Origin: Oscillospiraceae bacterium
GTDB taxonomy: Bacteria > Bacillota > Clostridia > Oscillospirales > Oscillospiraceae
NCBI GenBank assembly: GCA_017458025.1
Contig: JAFTGG010000023.1
Location: 1-5,422 of the forward strand
Length of the DNA: 5,422 bases
Direction of reading: 5' to 3'
The translations under genes were made by a program, and so were the position numbers. The notes under the pieces were generated by a model. It was not told the origin of the DNA, ran no database searches, and worked only from the letters and a program-made list of their open reading frames with translations. Below are positions 5,321-5,422 of this stretch, in pieces. Each line of letters opens with the position of its first letter. The first letter of the stretch is position 1.

Positions 5321-5422
5321 ATGAAAAAGATCCTTGCAACGATCCTCGCCATGACCATGATCATGGCGCTGGTTTCCTGCGGCAACCAGAATAGCACCTC
5401 CGGCGGCGACACGATCGGCAGC
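5321..5422 (+). CDS. Secreted lipoprotein N-terminus, probable ABC solute-binding protein (3' end outside window)
   Basis: Only 34 codons are visible. They encode a lipoprotein signal peptide: basic start MKK, hydrophobic stretch (about 4-18) and lipobox Leu17-Val-Ser-Cys20. A Gly/Ser/Asn-rich tether follows (GNQNSTSGGD). Signal peptidase II would cleave before Cys20 and the lipid would anchor the protein to the outer face of the membrane. ATG is supported by AAGGAGAG (5307-5314), with AGGAG 8 nt from the start. Position directly behind a LacI-family gene makes a solute-binding protein of a sugar ABC transporter the best guess, but no part of that domain is in view. Transcription probably reads through from the regulator gene. 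An AT-rich stretch in the gap (TATAAA at 5294-5299) is only a weak promoter candidate. Confidence 0.85.
   Translation, partial: MKKILATILAMTMIMALVSCGNQNSTSGGDTIGS

Overview
The window looks like chromosomal DNA from a GC-rich, motile member of the Bacillota, most likely class Clostridia and possibly an Oscillospiraceae-type gut lineage. The evidence is a CheD/CheV chemotaxis pair, a YjfB-type small motility protein, strong AGGAGG-type ribosome binding sites on nearly every gene, a Gram-positive-style lipoprotein signal, and GC-rich coding sequence (about 60% by eye) next to AT-richer intergenic DNA. The taxonomic placement is inference. All seven genes are on the + strand.

Region 1 (1-2906) is a chemotaxis/signalling cluster. 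It begins inside a reading frame whose 3' part is cheD (receptor glutamine deamidase), preceded in frame by a 24-bp tandem repeat that encodes VGTAARPA units. cheV (CheW adaptor plus receiver domain) follows after 35 nt. Next, after 42 nt, is an EAL-HDOD protein whose EAL active-site positions look degenerate. Short gaps and no visible terminator suggest one transcript. Together these genes point to adaptation and coupling of chemoreceptors, plus a probably non-catalytic signalling protein.

Region 2 (2907-3880) holds a 74-aa YjfB-family putative motility protein with its own near-consensus extended -10 promoter and a perfect 10-bp stem terminator. It is followed by a 185-aa beta-class carbonic anhydrase, which ends at a perfect 19-bp-stem bidirectional terminator.

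Region 3 (3881-4250) is a 370-base non-coding stretch. It contains a GC hairpin, a 21-bp near-perfect hairpin of unknown role, and then a textbook promoter (TTGACA, 18 bp, TACAAT) with two separate palindromes. One fills the -35/-10 spacer. The other is a 38-bp inverted repeat with two AACGTT cores starting about at +1.

Region 4 (4251-5422) is a LacI-family repressor with a TTG start, followed after 44 nt by the first 34 codons of a lipoprotein. The layout fits a locally regulated solute (probably sugar) ABC uptake operon in which the repressor controls its own promoter.

No mobile element, CRISPR array, tRNA or rRNA was seen. I did not find a clear new biological system. The most unusual items are the double-palindrome LacI promoter, the unexplained 21-bp hairpin, the degenerate EAL-HDOD protein and the repeat-bearing CheD extension.
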